58,841 nt of DNA from Chloroflexota bacterium (GCA_021323855.1 JAJPKE010000011.1:1-58841), one strand, 5' to 3'. Counted from the first letter of the stretch, positions 9,831 through 19,169 are shown. Numbers and translations are program-made. Notes: generated by a model not told the origin, from the sequence alone.

Positions 9831-11018
9831 CTACTCCACATAGATCAGTTCCGTCTGCACCGGCGAGATGAAGTCCGCGCCGTTCTCCGAAACCAGCACT
9901 TCATCTTCCAGGCCGACATAGCCACGTTCCGTCGGTGTGCCAAGCTCCAACGTATAGACGGAACTCGCCTGGATGGGCTGCTCCGGGCTGTCGCCATAGC
10001 GCGGCCAGCGCGGGCCAAGCAGTGGCCCGCCATCGTGCGTCGCCAGTCCGACGCTATGGCCGAGCGCATGCTTGTATTCGGGATAGCCAGCGCCGGTGAG
10101 GGAGGCGCGCGCCGCCGCATCCACCTGCCAGCCAGGCACACCAGCGTGCAGCATTTTGCGCCCCGCTTCGATGGCCTCCACACAAGCGCGGAAGGCGCGC
10201 TGCACCGCTTCCGGCGGCTCCGGCTCGGCGGCGCTGCGCAGATACCACATGCGCTGCAAGTCGGCGCGATAGCCCTCGTAGGCGACGCCGAAATCCAGGT
10301 GAACCAGGTCGCCTTCGCGCATGACAATCTCCGTTGGCCCCGCATGGCCCGCTTCGGAGGTTGGCCCCGCGTTGACCGCTGGGCAATGCTCTGCCTCCCA
10401 AGAGAGGACCAGCCCGCGTCTGCGCGTCTCCGCATGCAACATCTCGGCGACCTCAATCTCCGTTCGCCCCGGACGCAGAAACGCCGTCACCTGGGCGAAC
10501 AGTTCTTCGGTGATCTCGATGGCCTTGCGCATGCGCGCCAGTTCGCTCGCCGTTTTGCGGCTGCGCAGCGGCCCGATGATTGGTCCAGCAGAGATGAGGC
10601 GCCCGGCGTAGGGCGTATCGCGGAGCGCCGCCACCAGTTGCAGGTACATGCCATGCGTCAGGCCGTCGGCGGCCACATCACCCTCAGAGAAGTTGATGGC
10701 GATCTGGCGCGGGTCCAGTTCGGCAAGGATCGCCGTGAGGGCAGGCGCGAAACCCTCGTCATAGGTGACGACGGTGGGATAGAGGCCAGCCTGGCGCACC
10801 AGCGTTCCCTCCGGCCCGCCGACGATGGCGATGCGTTTGCCATCGCGCGTAACGAGGAAGGCGCTCTGCCAGGTGACATCGTGCCCAACCGTCAGCTTCA
10901 TCACTGGGTCCGGCGTTTCGGAGCTTTCGCGGGCGAAGGTCAGCCAGCAATCAATATCCTGCTCGTTCAGGATATCTACCGCCTGTTCGAGCTTTTCACG
11001 CTGCACACTGATATCCAT
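9831..11018 (-). CDS. M24-family metallopeptidase (Xaa-Pro dipeptidase-like)
   Basis: The 395-residue product has an N-terminal creatinase-like domain and a C-terminal pita-bread fold. All metal ligands of the M24 family are visible: two Asp in HLDFGVAYEGYRADLQ, His in GHSVGLATHDG, Glu in YTLELGTP and Glu in GLEDEVLV. It should cleave Xaa-Pro dipeptides or related N-terminal residues in the cytoplasm. I choose the ATG at 11018, which has AAGGTG six bases upstream; a GTG at 11045 would add nine residues. It is followed by the uracil-DNA glycosylase gene upstream on the same strand with a 77-base gap, so they may share a transcript. Confidence 0.85.
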   Translation of the reverse strand: MDISVQREKLEQAVDILNEQDIDCWLTFARESSETPDPVMKLTVGHDVTWQSAFLVTRDGKRIAIVGGPEGTLVRQAGLYPTVVTYDEGFAPALTAILAELDPRQIAINFSEGDVAADGLTHGMYLQLVAALRDTPYAGRLISAGPIIGPLRSRKTASELARMRKAIEITEELFAQVTAFLRPGRTEIEVAEMLHAETRRRGLVLSWEAEHCPAVNAGPTSEAGHAGPTEIVMREGDLVHLDFGVAYEGYRADLQRMWYLRSAAEPEPPEAVQRAFRACVEAIEAGRKMLHAGVPGWQVDAAARASLTGAGYPEYKHALGHSVGLATHDGGPLLGPRWPRYGDSPEQPIQASSVYTLELGTPTERGYVGLEDEVLVSENGADFISPVQTELIYVE

Positions 11019-11095
11019 ATGTCGCACCTTGCTTCCGTTTGCCACTGTTCTGCCGATGTCTGCCAGAAGAATGCCTGCCGACCGTCCTAACCGTC

Positions 11096-11752
11096 CTAGA
11101 AGAGCGTCATCTGTTGCGGATGGTCGTCGTCCGGGGGAATATCTGCTGAGGAGCCGAGCTTGCCCTCTGCCGCCAGCCGCCGCGCCTCCATCAGCGCCGC
11201 AGGCAGCGCACGCGCGAAGTCGTCCACGACGGTCTGGCGCAGTTCTTCGCGGTGGAGCGCAGCGGCGGGATTGTACATGGCAACGATGACACGCCCGCCG
11301 GAGACCTTCACCTGACCATGCACGCGCGAAATCTTGGCGTTGGGCAGGAACCGCGCCAGCGCCCCACGCCCCAGCGCGACGATGACCAGCGGATCAACGG
11401 CAGCGATCTGGCGCGTCAGGTAATCGGCGCAGGCGGCAATCTCACCAGGGAGCAATTCACGGCTATCCGGCACGCGATGGCGCACCATGTTGGTCAGATA
11501 GACGCTTTCGCGGTCCAGCCCGGCCAGCGCCAGCAGTTCATCGAGAAACTGGCCGGAGGGACCAGAGAACGGATAGCCGCGCCGGTCGTCATAGGCGCTG
11601 GGCGCCTCGCCAACCAGCATCACCTCCGCCTGGGGGTTGCCTGCGCCGGGGACTGCCTGATGCGCGCCCACGTGCAGGTCGCAGCGCTGGCATTGCTGCA
11701 CCTCCGCCGCTATCACTTCGAGTTGTCGTCTGGCCTCCGTCACATCCTTCAT
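11096..11752 (-). CDS. Family 4-like uracil-DNA glycosylase with altered cluster and catalytic residues
   Basis: The 218-residue protein has the family 4 (Fe-S) uracil-DNA glycosylase layout: CQRC (Cys21, Cys24), GEAPSAYDDRRGYPFSG (48-64) and a C-terminal motif 3. Three things depart from the family. The position of the third cluster Cys is His92 (NMVRHRVP), followed by the expected Cys108. The motif-3 His-Pro is Asn161-Pro (YNPAAALH; codon AAT). The protein is also slightly compact. The Cys/Cys/His/Cys set could still hold a cluster. Activity cannot be assumed. ATG 11752 has AGGAGG at seven bases; an upstream ATG at 11776 has none. Confidence 0.8.
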   Translation of the reverse strand: MKDVTEARRQLEVIAAEVQQCQRCDLHVGAHQAVPGAGNPQAEVMLVGEAPSAYDDRRGYPFSGPSGQFLDELLALAGLDRESVYLTNMVRHRVPDSRELLPGEIAACADYLTRQIAAVDPLVIVALGRGALARFLPNAKISRVHGQVKVSGGRVIVAMYNPAAALHREELRQTVVDDFARALPAALMEARRLAAEGKLGSSADIPPDDDHPQQMTLF

Positions 11753-11890
11753 AATCTGCCTCCTGTCAGGTTGCATGTATCTGTTGCATGTATCTTCAGT
11801 ACAGACTGCATTTTACCATAAGGGAAACGGACATAGACGGCACTCACACGGAATAGCGAAGATTCGCGACAGTCAACTGCCGTGAACCCG

Positions 11891-13876
11891 TTAGCCCAGG
11901 TTCTCGATCTCGACCGGCGCGATGTCGTCTGCCGGGGTGAAGCCGAAGATGCGCCCGTAGAAATAGAGTTCGCCTTCCAGCGCGCGTTTGATGTTCTCCG
12001 CTTTGCGGAAACCATGCCCCTCGCCCGCGAAGGTGACATAGGCGACGGGCAGTCCCTTCGCGCGCAGGGCATCCACCATCATCTGCGATTGGTTGGGCGG
12101 CACGACGGGGTCTTCCAGCCCTTGAAAGATGATGACCGGACAGGAGAGCCGGTCGGTGTAGTGAATCGGCGAACGCTGGCGATAGAGTTCCTGTGCAGCG
12201 GGATACGGGCCGATGAGGTGGTCGGCATAGCGCGACTCAAACTTATGCGTGTCCCGCGCCAACGCTTCGATGTCGCTGATGCCGAAGTGGTCGGCGCCCG
12301 CCTTGAAGGTGTCGCGGAAGGTGAGCGCACAGAGCGTGGTGTAGCCACCAGCACTGCCGCCGGAAATCGCCAGCTTCTCGCCATCCACCAATCCCTGCGC
12401 CACCAGATAGCGCGCGCCGTTCACACAGTCGTCTCGATCTACAATGCCAAACTGCCCGTTGAGCCGCTCGCGGTAGGCGCGGCCATAGCCGCTGCTGCCA
12501 CCATAGTTCACATTGAGGACGGCGAAACCGCGACTGGTCCAGTAGGCAATGGTTGCATTGAAGACGCTCGGCGCCATTGAAGTTGGCCCGCCATGACTCA
12601 GGACGCGAAGCGGCGGCAGCGTGCCCTCCGGCGCAGCGTACTCAGCGTTAAGTGGGCGATAGAAGAGCGCGTAGGCCGTCAATCCACCCTCCGTGGGGAA
12701 CTCGATAGGCTCCGCCACAGCAATATAGGCCGGATCAATCGTGTAGCTGCTCATCGAGCGCAACGCCTCCATCTGCCCTGATGCGAGGTCCAGGCGAACG
12801 ATCTCGCCCATCCTGGTTGCCAGTTCACCGACGAACACGACTGTATCACCCGTCGCGCGGACGCTTTGCATGCTGGTATACGGCATGGCAATCGGGGTGA
12901 GTTCGTGGGTAGTGGTGTTCAGGCTGGCGAGTGTGGAAATGCCCTGCTGTGAGTAGGTGCAGATGAGGCGGTTCGCGCTGGCAAAGGCATACCTGGATAG
13001 GCCGAACAGCCACTGCGGCTCACCAAACTCGGCATCCATCGGCGCCAGCGCCTCTATCTGTTCGTCCTGGTTTTGTCGGTCTTCGCGCCAGCGATAGAGA
13101 TTCCACCAGCCGCTACGGTCCGAAACGAAGTATAAGATGCCATCCGGCGACCATTCCGGCTGGAAGATAGACTCACGCTCTCCGCCTGCCACCAGGCGCG
13201 GATTGGCCAGCGCGCCATCCGCCGCAATTTCCGCAACCCAGAGCGTTGTGCCATCCCAGGGCATATTGGGATGATTCCAGGTGAGCCACGCCAGCCGCGC
13301 GCCGTCCGGGCTGATGCGCGGCGTAGAGTAGAAGTCGTTGCCCTGCGCCAGCACGCGCCCGCCATCACTATTGGCTTCTTGGCTGCCATCCAGCGCCAGC
13401 GCGACCAGCGTGTTCACCGCCTCGTGCCCCTCCTGCCGGTGATCTTCACGCACGCAAATCAGCCGGTGGCGCGCGGCGTCGAAGGCGAAATCGGCATAGT
13501 GAAGTTGGCCGCTTGGCGTCTCCGGTGTGATTGGCTCCGGCGCGCCGCTGGGCGTCTGCCGGTAGAGCCGCTGATCGGTGAAGTTCGTGTAATACGCGAC
13601 GCCGGCATGTACACAATACGAACCGCCGCCATATTCATGTACGCGCGTGCGCACGTTAAACCCCTGCGGTGATACATCGCTGACCCGGCCATCCGCCGTG
13701 CGCCGTATTAGAACGGTGCGCCCGCCCTCGCTGGCGCGCAGTTCCAGCCAGTAGATATCCTCGCCATCCAGTTGAATCTCCGCGAGCCGCGTTGTGCCCA
13801 TGACAATCAGGTCCGCTGTAATGGGCGATTTCCACGAGCCATAGGGTGCGATGATCGGGTCTACTTGGTCTGTCAT
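11891..13876 (-). CDS. S9-family serine peptidase (acylaminoacyl/dipeptidyl peptidase type)
   Basis: This 661-residue prolyl oligopeptidase-like enzyme has an N-terminal beta-propeller of about 400 residues (WSPDG-like blades such as [20 protein letters not shown] and [13 protein letters not shown]) and a C-terminal alpha/beta hydrolase domain. The triad is visible: Ser in ISGGSAGGY, Asp in GLEDPVVPP and His in GEGHGF. No signal peptide is seen, so it probably hydrolyses short peptides in the cytoplasm. The gene stands alone on the minus strand, 115 bases upstream of the glycosylase gene's end. Confidence 0.9.
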   Translation of the reverse strand: MTDQVDPIIAPYGSWKSPITADLIVMGTTRLAEIQLDGEDIYWLELRASEGGRTVLIRRTADGRVSDVSPQGFNVRTRVHEYGGGSYCVHAGVAYYTNFTDQRLYRQTPSGAPEPITPETPSGQLHYADFAFDAARHRLICVREDHRQEGHEAVNTLVALALDGSQEANSDGGRVLAQGNDFYSTPRISPDGARLAWLTWNHPNMPWDGTTLWVAEIAADGALANPRLVAGGERESIFQPEWSPDGILYFVSDRSGWWNLYRWREDRQNQDEQIEALAPMDAEFGEPQWLFGLSRYAFASANRLICTYSQQGISTLASLNTTTHELTPIAMPYTSMQSVRATGDTVVFVGELATRMGEIVRLDLASGQMEALRSMSSYTIDPAYIAVAEPIEFPTEGGLTAYALFYRPLNAEYAAPEGTLPPLRVLSHGGPTSMAPSVFNATIAYWTSRGFAVLNVNYGGSSGYGRAYRERLNGQFGIVDRDDCVNGARYLVAQGLVDGEKLAISGGSAGGYTTLCALTFRDTFKAGADHFGISDIEALARDTHKFESRYADHLIGPYPAAQELYRQRSPIHYTDRLSCPVIIFQGLEDPVVPPNQSQMMVDALRAKGLPVAYVTFAGEGHGFRKAENIKRALEGELYFYGRIFGFTPADDIAPVEIENLG

Positions 13877-14065
13877 GTTGTACGCTATCCGTTCTCTTTC
13901 ATGCGTTGGGAGCAGTGCTACGTTGGAATATACACTGGGAACTGCTGAAGATTATAGCCGCGAACATGGTATGTTGGGGCGCATCGTGATATGTTGTCTC
14001 TGATTTTTGTTGTCGCTTTGATCGCCTTTGCAATCGCGCAATGATGGATACTCTTGTTGACGGCA

Positions 14066-16531
14066 ATGCCTATGCTGGAACGCGCGCATAACCTGCCAGG
14101 GGAATTGACGAATTTTATCGGACGAACGGCGGAAATCGCCGAACTCGAACGTCTCTTCACCACGACGCGGCTGCTGACGCTCACCGGAGTCGCTGGCATC
14201 GGCAAGACACGGCTGGCGCTCCGGCTGGCCGCTGATCTCGCGCCGCAATTTCCCGATGGCGTCTGGCTCGTGGAACTGGCCGCCGTGCGCGATCCGGCGC
14301 TCGTTCCGCGCACGGTGGCGGCGGTGGTCGGCGTGCGTGGCGTGCCGGCAAAATCGCTGCTGACGACGCTGGCGGCGGCGCTGGCTTCCAGGCGTTTGCT
14401 GCTCGTGCTGGATAATTGTGAGCATCTGATCGGCTCCTGCGCCCGGCTGGCTGATACGCTGCTGCGCGCCTGCCCACAATTGCGCATCCTGGCGACGAGC
14501 CGCGAGCCGCTGCATATCCCCGGCGAACTGGCATGGCATGTGCCGCCGCTCGCTCTACCAGATAGCACGCACATGACATCTACAGAATCGCTCGCCCAGC
14601 TTGCACAGGCCGAAGCCCTCTCCATGTTTCTTGATCGCGCGCAGAGCCACCGGCCAGATTTCACTCTGACCTCGCGCAATGCGCCGGCCATCGCCGCTAT
14701 CTGCCGGCGACTGGAAGGTCTGCCGCTGGCGATTGAACTGGCGGCGGCGCAGATCACCACCGTCGCGCCCGAACAAATCGCCTCGCTGCTCGACGACACA
14801 CTGCATCTGCTCGCTGGCGGCAATCGCGCGCTGCCACGGCAGGAAACGCTACGGGCGACGCTGGACTGGAGCCATGCGCTCCTCAGCGATAGCGAGCGGC
14901 TTCTCTTTCGTCGCCTTTCCGCCTTTGCTGGTAGTTTCGATCTGGCCGCTGTCGAGGCGATGTGTCAGGATGATATCGAGCGAACGGAGGTATTGCCAGT
15001 GTTGCGGGCGCTGGTGGAAAAGTCGCTCGTGGAGGGATGGACGCCAGCAGAGAATGCGCGCTATCGCCTGCTGGAGCCGGTGCGTCACTACGCCAGCGCC
15101 CAACTCGCCGCCAGCGGCGAAACAAACGCCATACAGCGTCGTCATGCGCGCTATTTCCTGGCGCTGGCGGAGGAGGCGAATCTGCACGTTAAAAGCGCGC
15201 AGCGTGGCCCCTGGTTGGATCGGCTGGCGCTGGAACAGGATAATCTGCGGGCGGCGCTGGCATGGAGTAAACGGGCAACTGAACCTGACGATATCGAGAT
15301 TGGCTTGCGGCTGGCGGGCGTGTTGCTCTGGCATTGGAACTTTCGTGGCGAATCCAGCGAAGGTCTCGATTGGATTGAAACGCTGCTGGCAAGGGCACCG
15401 GCTGCCACACCACGCACACGCGCACAGGCGCTCTATAGCGCCGGGGAATTTTCCTGGCTGCTGGGCAACAATACGGCGGCGCGTACACGGCTCGAGGAGA
15501 GTCTGACCCTCTGGCGGGCGCTCGGAGACAAAGAAGGGATTGCCTATACGCTGCAAGTGCTGGCTGGCATTACGGATGATCCGGCCAGGGCAACCGCGTT
15601 ATGTGAGGAAAGCGTGGCGCTGTTCCAGGAGCTTGGCAACCAATGGGGCGTTGCCTTCGCCACGCACTCAATGTCATTGCTGCCACACATCCAACGCGAC
15701 CTGGCAACGGCGCGGCGCTGGCTGGAGATGGCGCAGGCACGCTACCGCGCATTGGGTGACGATTGGTTCGTGGCACATACGCTCAACGGTTTGGGTGATC
15801 TGGCGCGCGCCGCCGGTGAACCAGCCCACGCCGCCGCGCTCTACGAGGAAAGCCTGGCGCTGGCGCAGAAGCTGGGCGCCAGCGGCATCATTCCGGGGCT
15901 GTTGCATAATCTCGGCTATCTGGCGCTGCGGCGACACGATATGCAGCGCGCGTTGCGCTATTTCCGCGAGAGTCTAACGCTTTTTCGTCGCCAGGGAGAT
16001 CAGCGTGGGATTGCCGAATGTCTCGCGGGGCTGGCGGGTGTGCTGGGCGCCTTGAAACAGCCAGCGCAGGCGGCGCGGCTCTTTGGAACAGCGGAATATC
16101 TCATGCAAACGTCTGGCGTCGAACTATCTCCTTCCAATCATGCAGACTATGCGCAGAATGTTGCCCTGGTCCGCGAGCAACTCGATACAGCAGCTTTCGC
16201 GGCGGCCTGGGCGGAGGGACGGCAGCTCTCCAGCGAGCAGGCCATTGCGATGCTACCAGCAGCAGGAGCAGATAGCGACGCCCCGGCGCAGCCTCCCGCC
16301 AGCCCGCAGCTAGCCTATCTGACGCCACGCGAACGCGAGGTGGCGGCGTTGCTGGGGCGGGGATTGACGAATCGTCAGATCGCAGCGGCGCTGGTTATCA
16401 CTGAGGGTACGGCCCGCCTGCATGTCAAGCATCTGCTTCACAAGCTCGGTTTCACCTCACGCGCGCAGGTTGCCGCCTGGGCGGTCTCCTGTGGTCTGAT
16501 CGCTGAATCGCCCGCACCGATCATTGGTTGA
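14066..16531 (+). CDS. Large ATPase-TPR regulator with C-terminal LuxR HTH
   Basis: About 820 residues: an NB-ARC/STAND-type ATPase starting FIGRTAEIAELERLF with Walker A GVAGIGKTRLAL and Walker B LLLVLDNCEH, a winged-helix region, TPR-like helices across the middle (from about 370 to 690, with repeated A..LYEESLALAQKLG motifs) and a C-terminal LuxR helix-turn-helix (LTPREREVAALLGRGLTNRQIAAAL). Such signal-integrating regulators activate nearby genes when ligand and ATP bind. The bicupin gene follows directly and is the obvious candidate target. Starts at 14054 (TTG), 14066 (ATG) and 14072 (ATG) are all possible; none has a strong ribosome site. Confidence 0.85.
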   Translation: MPMLERAHNLPGELTNFIGRTAEIAELERLFTTTRLLTLTGVAGIGKTRLALRLAADLAPQFPDGVWLVELAAVRDPALVPRTVAAVVGVRGVPAKSLLTTLAAALASRRLLLVLDNCEHLIGSCARLADTLLRACPQLRILATSREPLHIPGELAWHVPPLALPDSTHMTSTESLAQLAQAEALSMFLDRAQSHRPDFTLTSRNAPAIAAICRRLEGLPLAIELAAAQITTVAPEQIASLLDDTLHLLAGGNRALPRQETLRATLDWSHALLSDSERLLFRRLSAFAGSFDLAAVEAMCQDDIERTEVLPVLRALVEKSLVEGWTPAENARYRLLEPVRHYASAQLAASGETNAIQRRHARYFLALAEEANLHVKSAQRGPWLDRLALEQDNLRAALAWSKRATEPDDIEIGLRLAGVLLWHWNFRGESSEGLDWIETLLARAPAATPRTRAQALYSAGEFSWLLGNNTAARTRLEESLTLWRALGDKEGIAYTLQVLAGITDDPARATALCEESVALFQELGNQWGVAFATHSMSLLPHIQRDLATARRWLEMAQARYRALGDDWFVAHTLNGLGDLARAAGEPAHAAALYEESLALAQKLGASGIIPGLLHNLGYLALRRHDMQRALRYFRESLTLFRRQGDQRGIAECLAGLAGVLGALKQPAQAARLFGTAEYLMQTSGVELSPSNHADYAQNVALVREQLDTAAFAAAWAEGRQLSSEQAIAMLPAAGADSDAPAQPPASPQLAYLTPREREVAALLGRGLTNRQIAAALVITEGTARLHVKHLLHKLGFTSRAQVAAWAVSCGLIAESPAPIIG

Positions 16532-16595
16532 GCATATCCCCTGGTATGAGCAACCTATTCACTCTGGCGCATATCCCACAGTGTGAGCAATCTAT
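16532..16595. promoter_or_regulatory. Direct repeat pair upstream of the bicupin gene
   Basis: Two ~27-base imperfect direct repeats, each of the form GCATATCCC-N-TGAGCAA-CTAT, start at 16532 and 16569 (period 37). They lie between the LuxR-type regulator and the bicupin gene and may be its binding sites. This is inference from position and repetition. Confidence 0.4.
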
Positions 16596-16710
16596 CCCCC
16601 TCCCGCGCATGTGTCTATCCCATCCGGGGAATGGCAAACCCGCTCGTGCCCTGTAGAGTGATGGACAGTTCATGTTAACGCGCATCGAGCGCATGAGGAG
16701 GTAACACACG

Positions 16711-17379
16711 ATGACGACACTGGCGCAACCGCAACAACTGCAAGCGAAGAGCCTCGACGTGCCGGATGAGGCGCGTCCAATGGGCGCGAATGGACGCATT
16801 GAATTCGTAACACTCGGCAACATCACGGTTGGCCGCGCCACCTTCCCGCCGGGCTGGCGCTGGTCTGAGCAGATGAAGGCGCGGGCCGGCACTGATCTCT
16901 GTATGGTGCGGCACATCGGCTATGTCATCTCTGGACGTTGTGGCATCCGCATGGCAGACGGCACCGAGCGCGAGCTGGCCGCTGGCGACGCCTTCGACGT
17001 GCCGCCGGGTCATGACGCCTGGGTGATCGGCGATGAGCCATATGTCTCGCTCGACTTTAGCATAGAGCTGCCAGCGCCGCGCTCATCTACGGGCGCAACC
17101 GAAGCGCCACCGCTGGGCCACGGTGTGTTGCTGGAAAACGACCGGGTGCGTGTCCTCGAAATGGTTATCAAGCCCGGCGAGGCGACCGGCATGCACTCGC
17201 ATCCCGCGAGCATCGTCTACGCGCTGAGTTCGGCGCAGGTGCGTTTCTCCTTCCCTAATGGGGAGAGCCGCGAGGTCATGACACGCGAGGGCGATATCAC
17301 CTGGTCCGATGGCGTCACCCATACGGTCGAGAACATTGGCACCACCGACGACCGGGGCATCATCGTCGAACTGAAGTAG
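16711..17379 (+). CDS. Two-domain cupin protein
   Basis: The 222-residue protein consists of two cupin barrels. The first (about 25-125) has VRHIGYVISGRCGIRMADG and a G-D-A-F-D-V-P-P-GHD motif; the second (about 135-222) has GEATGMHSHPASIVYAL, with the HxH metal ligands conserved, and EGDITWSDGVTHTVEN. Bicupins of this kind are dioxygenases, isomerases or ligand-binding proteins; substrate unknown. The start at 16711 is firm because of the GAGGAGGT ribosome site ten bases upstream. It lies 180 bases after the LuxR-type regulator, with direct repeats between them. Confidence 0.85.
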   Translation: MTTLAQPQQLQAKSLDVPDEARPMGANGRIEFVTLGNITVGRATFPPGWRWSEQMKARAGTDLCMVRHIGYVISGRCGIRMADGTERELAAGDAFDVPPGHDAWVIGDEPYVSLDFSIELPAPRSSTGATEAPPLGHGVLLENDRVRVLEMVIKPGEATGMHSHPASIVYALSSAQVRFSFPNGESREVMTREGDITWSDGVTHTVENIGTTDDRGIIVELK

Positions 17380-17415
17380 ACCTCATCCCCGGCCCCTCTC
17401 CCGCGAGGAGAGGGG
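17379..17415. repeat. GC-rich palindromic repeat overlapping the bicupin stop
   Basis: The repeat begins TAGACCTCATCCCC, and its TAG (17377-17379) is the stop codon of the bicupin gene. The hairpin GGCCCCTCTCC/GGAGAGGGG follows. Confidence 0.65.
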
Positions 17416-17531
17416 AGCCAGACGCAGGGCGATGGGTTGTGGCAAGGGGTGATGGGTTCGTCTGGGCAAACGAGAGGCCAGCGGATTGATCCGCTGGCCT
17501 CCTGCCTGGTCGCCCTGGTGTGCTGGCCTCT

Positions 17532-17552
17532 GGCAGACATTCTTGTCTGCCC
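17532..17552. repeat. GCAGACA palindrome closing SWIM cassette 2
   Basis: GGCAGACA-TTCT-TGTCTGCC, the same palindrome that ends cassette 1. Relative to the gene, the loop is reversed (AGAA instead of TTCT), so only the arms are conserved. Confidence 0.6.
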
Positions 17553-17566
17553 CACCAAACGACTGT

Positions 17567-18031
17567 CTACCTCAGCACTTGCATCAACGTGGCGCCGACA
17601 TGCGCGCAGGGCTGGCCACGTAGCCCCAGCGGACACTCACAGAGCAGACGGCGCTGCTGCCCCTCCACCCGCACGATATGCTCCATGCCCAGCCGGTATT
17701 CAGGGAGTGATGCGCAGGCATGGGGCTGGCCCAGCCCGACGACCGAGGCGACATAGAGTTGCACATGTGCGCCACGCGCCGTGCGAGTGGCGAGACAATG
17801 GGCGACAACGCCATAAGCGAGGGCCAGTTGGATGGCTTCTCGCTGTGCTGGCGTGCAACCGGTGAGGTCAGGCAGCGGTGGGCGATTGTCCCAGGGATCG
17901 AGCGGGTAGGACCAAGCAGCGGAAGCGGTGAAGGAGCGGGCATAGCGCCAGCCGAGGCGGAAACGTCGCAGGAACAACAGCAGATGGGACACGGGACGGA
18001 ACAGATGCGGCACACGAGTTCGACGAGGCAT
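17567..18031 (-). CDS. Small SWIM-type zinc-finger protein, copy 2
   Basis: This 154-residue paralog of the gene at 3485-3940 has the same C-x-C-x8-C-x-H SWIM motif at its C-terminus. From LDPWDNRPP onward the two proteins differ at only a few positions, while the N-terminal ~40 residues differ in length and sequence. Many third-codon positions differ, so this is an old duplication under protein-level selection, or two independently acquired family members. Its orientation is opposite to copy 1. The ATG at 18031 follows CAGAAAGGTGAGG, matching copy 1. It carries its own promoter and leader at 18032-18316. Confidence 0.75.
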   Translation of the reverse strand: MPRRTRVPHLFRPVSHLLLFLRRFRLGWRYARSFTASAAWSYPLDPWDNRPPLPDLTGCTPAQREAIQLALAYGVVAHCLATRTARGAHVQLYVASVVGLGQPHACASLPEYRLGMEHIVRVEGQQRRLLCECPLGLRGQPCAHVGATLMQVLR

Positions 18032-18316
18032 AGCGATGACCTCACCTTTCTGTGGTGAACGTCATCAGTTTACTGGTCTCGCTGCATCAACATCGGTTCC
18101 TTCTTTGCCTCGTCCGCGTTTGCGCTGGCGAAAGGGAATACCGTATGATAAAACTCTCTGGTTTGGTTGCGAGCCGCTAAACCGATGACGCAATCGAACG
18201 GCCTCATGGTGGTTGTACACCGTGGGGCCATCCCCATTTTCAGAGCACTTTTTGCCGAGAGAACCAGTCGTCCCCCGACGCAGGCAAGCGTACCATAGCG
18301 GCGGGCGGCCTGTCAA
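18032..18316 (-). promoter_or_regulatory. Conserved long leader of SWIM cassette copy 2
   Basis: Read leftward: TTGACA (complement of 18311-18316), 18 bases, TACGCT (complement of 18287-18292), then about 255 non-coding bases to the SWIM start. Blocks shared with copy 1 include CTCTCGGCAAA, GAAAATGGGGATGGCCCC, CCATGAGGCCGTTCGATTGCG and GCAACCAAACC, separated by diverged segments. The pattern fits a structured RNA better than a plain spacer. Confidence 0.5.
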
Positions 18317-18333
18317 GTGGCGCTGTCTGGTCT

Positions 18334-18369
18334 CCCCTCTCCTATGGGAGAGGGGCCGGGGGTGAGGTC
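18334..18369. repeat. GC-rich palindromic repeat supplying the rnc C-terminus
   Basis: CCCCTCTCC-TAT-GGGAGAGGGG with the G-run and TGAGGTC. Read leftward it encodes the last residues of RNase III (ETSPPAPLP) and provides its TAG stop at 18342-18344. Confidence 0.65.
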
Positions 18370-19169
18370 TCCGGCTCCTCCAGCAGTTCGCCGCGCAGGG
18401 CAGCGCGGGCGGCTTCGCGTCCAGCTTCTTTGATGCTGCTGGCCTCGCCCTGCGCCAGCAGCCGGTCGCCCGCGAAAACGCCGACGGTATAGCGCCGGTC
18501 GTTGCTCCGCCCATCTTCAGCGAGCAGTTCGTAGCGAGGCAGCGTGCCCATCTGCCGCAGGATATGCTGTTGCAGCGTCCCTTTCGGGTTGTTGTCCGCC
18601 AGGGTGGCGTGGACCTCCGGAATGATCGGCAGTATCTCGCGCTCGATGAAGGCTACTGCTGCCTCGCGTCCCTGGTCCAGATAGATAGCGGCGACCAGTG
18701 CCTCCACCACATCGGCGCGTAGCGACTCACGCGAACGCTCGTTGAAGGTGCGCAGGCTGGCGATGTCCACTCGAATATAGGCATCCAGCCCCAGCCGCGC
18801 GCCGACCCGCGCCAGCACGCGCCTGCTCACCACCTCGGATTTGAGCGCGGTCATCTCGCCTTCGTTGGCGTCTGGATAGGTGTGGAAGAGATATTCCACC
18901 ACCTGCACGCCGATGATCGCGTCGCCAAAAAACTCCAGCGTATCGTAGGAATCTCGCTGGGTCGTCTCCGGGCACATCGAGTGATGGGTCAGCGCGCGCA
19001 CCAGGATTGTGCGGTCCCGGAACCGCACGCCCAGCCGCTCTTCCAGCGCCGCCAGCATATCCTCGGCAGCGTCTTGCTCGATACGCTCCTTGTTGGAGTG
19101 GTCCAGGTTGTCCAGGTTGTCAGGGTTGTGCTGGTTGTTCAGGTTGTCAGGGTTGTGCTGGTTGTTCAT
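18342..19169 (-). CDS. rnc: Ribonuclease III
   Basis: Cleaves double-stranded RNA in rRNA and mRNA processing. In the 275-residue product the catalytic block is DTLEFFGDAIIG (Glu79, Asp83; the usual form is ERLEFLGDAVL) and the second acidic pair lies in ADVVEALVAAIYLDQG (Asp153, Glu156). A dsRNA-binding domain covers about 193-262. Two oddities: the first ~24 residues are a 9-residue tandem repeat (NNQHNPDNL twice) from a 27-base DNA repeat, and the last ~9 residues derive from a palindromic repeat. Its start overlaps the end of the upstream TIGR03663 gene by 23 bases, so translation is probably coupled. Confidence 0.93.
   Translation of the reverse strand: MNNQHNPDNLNNQHNPDNLDNLDHSNKERIEQDAAEDMLAALEERLGVRFRDRTILVRALTHHSMCPETTQRDSYDTLEFFGDAIIGVQVVEYLFHTYPDANEGEMTALKSEVVSRRVLARVGARLGLDAYIRVDIASLRTFNERSRESLRADVVEALVAAIYLDQGREAAVAFIEREILPIIPEVHATLADNNPKGTLQQHILRQMGTLPRYELLAEDGRSNDRRYTVGVFAGDRLLAQGEASSIKEAGREAARAALRGELLEEPETSPPAPLP
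19113..19166. repeat. 27-base tandem repeat at the start of rnc
   Basis: Two exact 27-base units (19113-19139 and 19140-19166) plus a degenerate third toward 19099. They encode the N-terminal repeat of RNase III, and their outer part also lies inside the end of the upstream gene in another frame. Confidence 0.8.
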
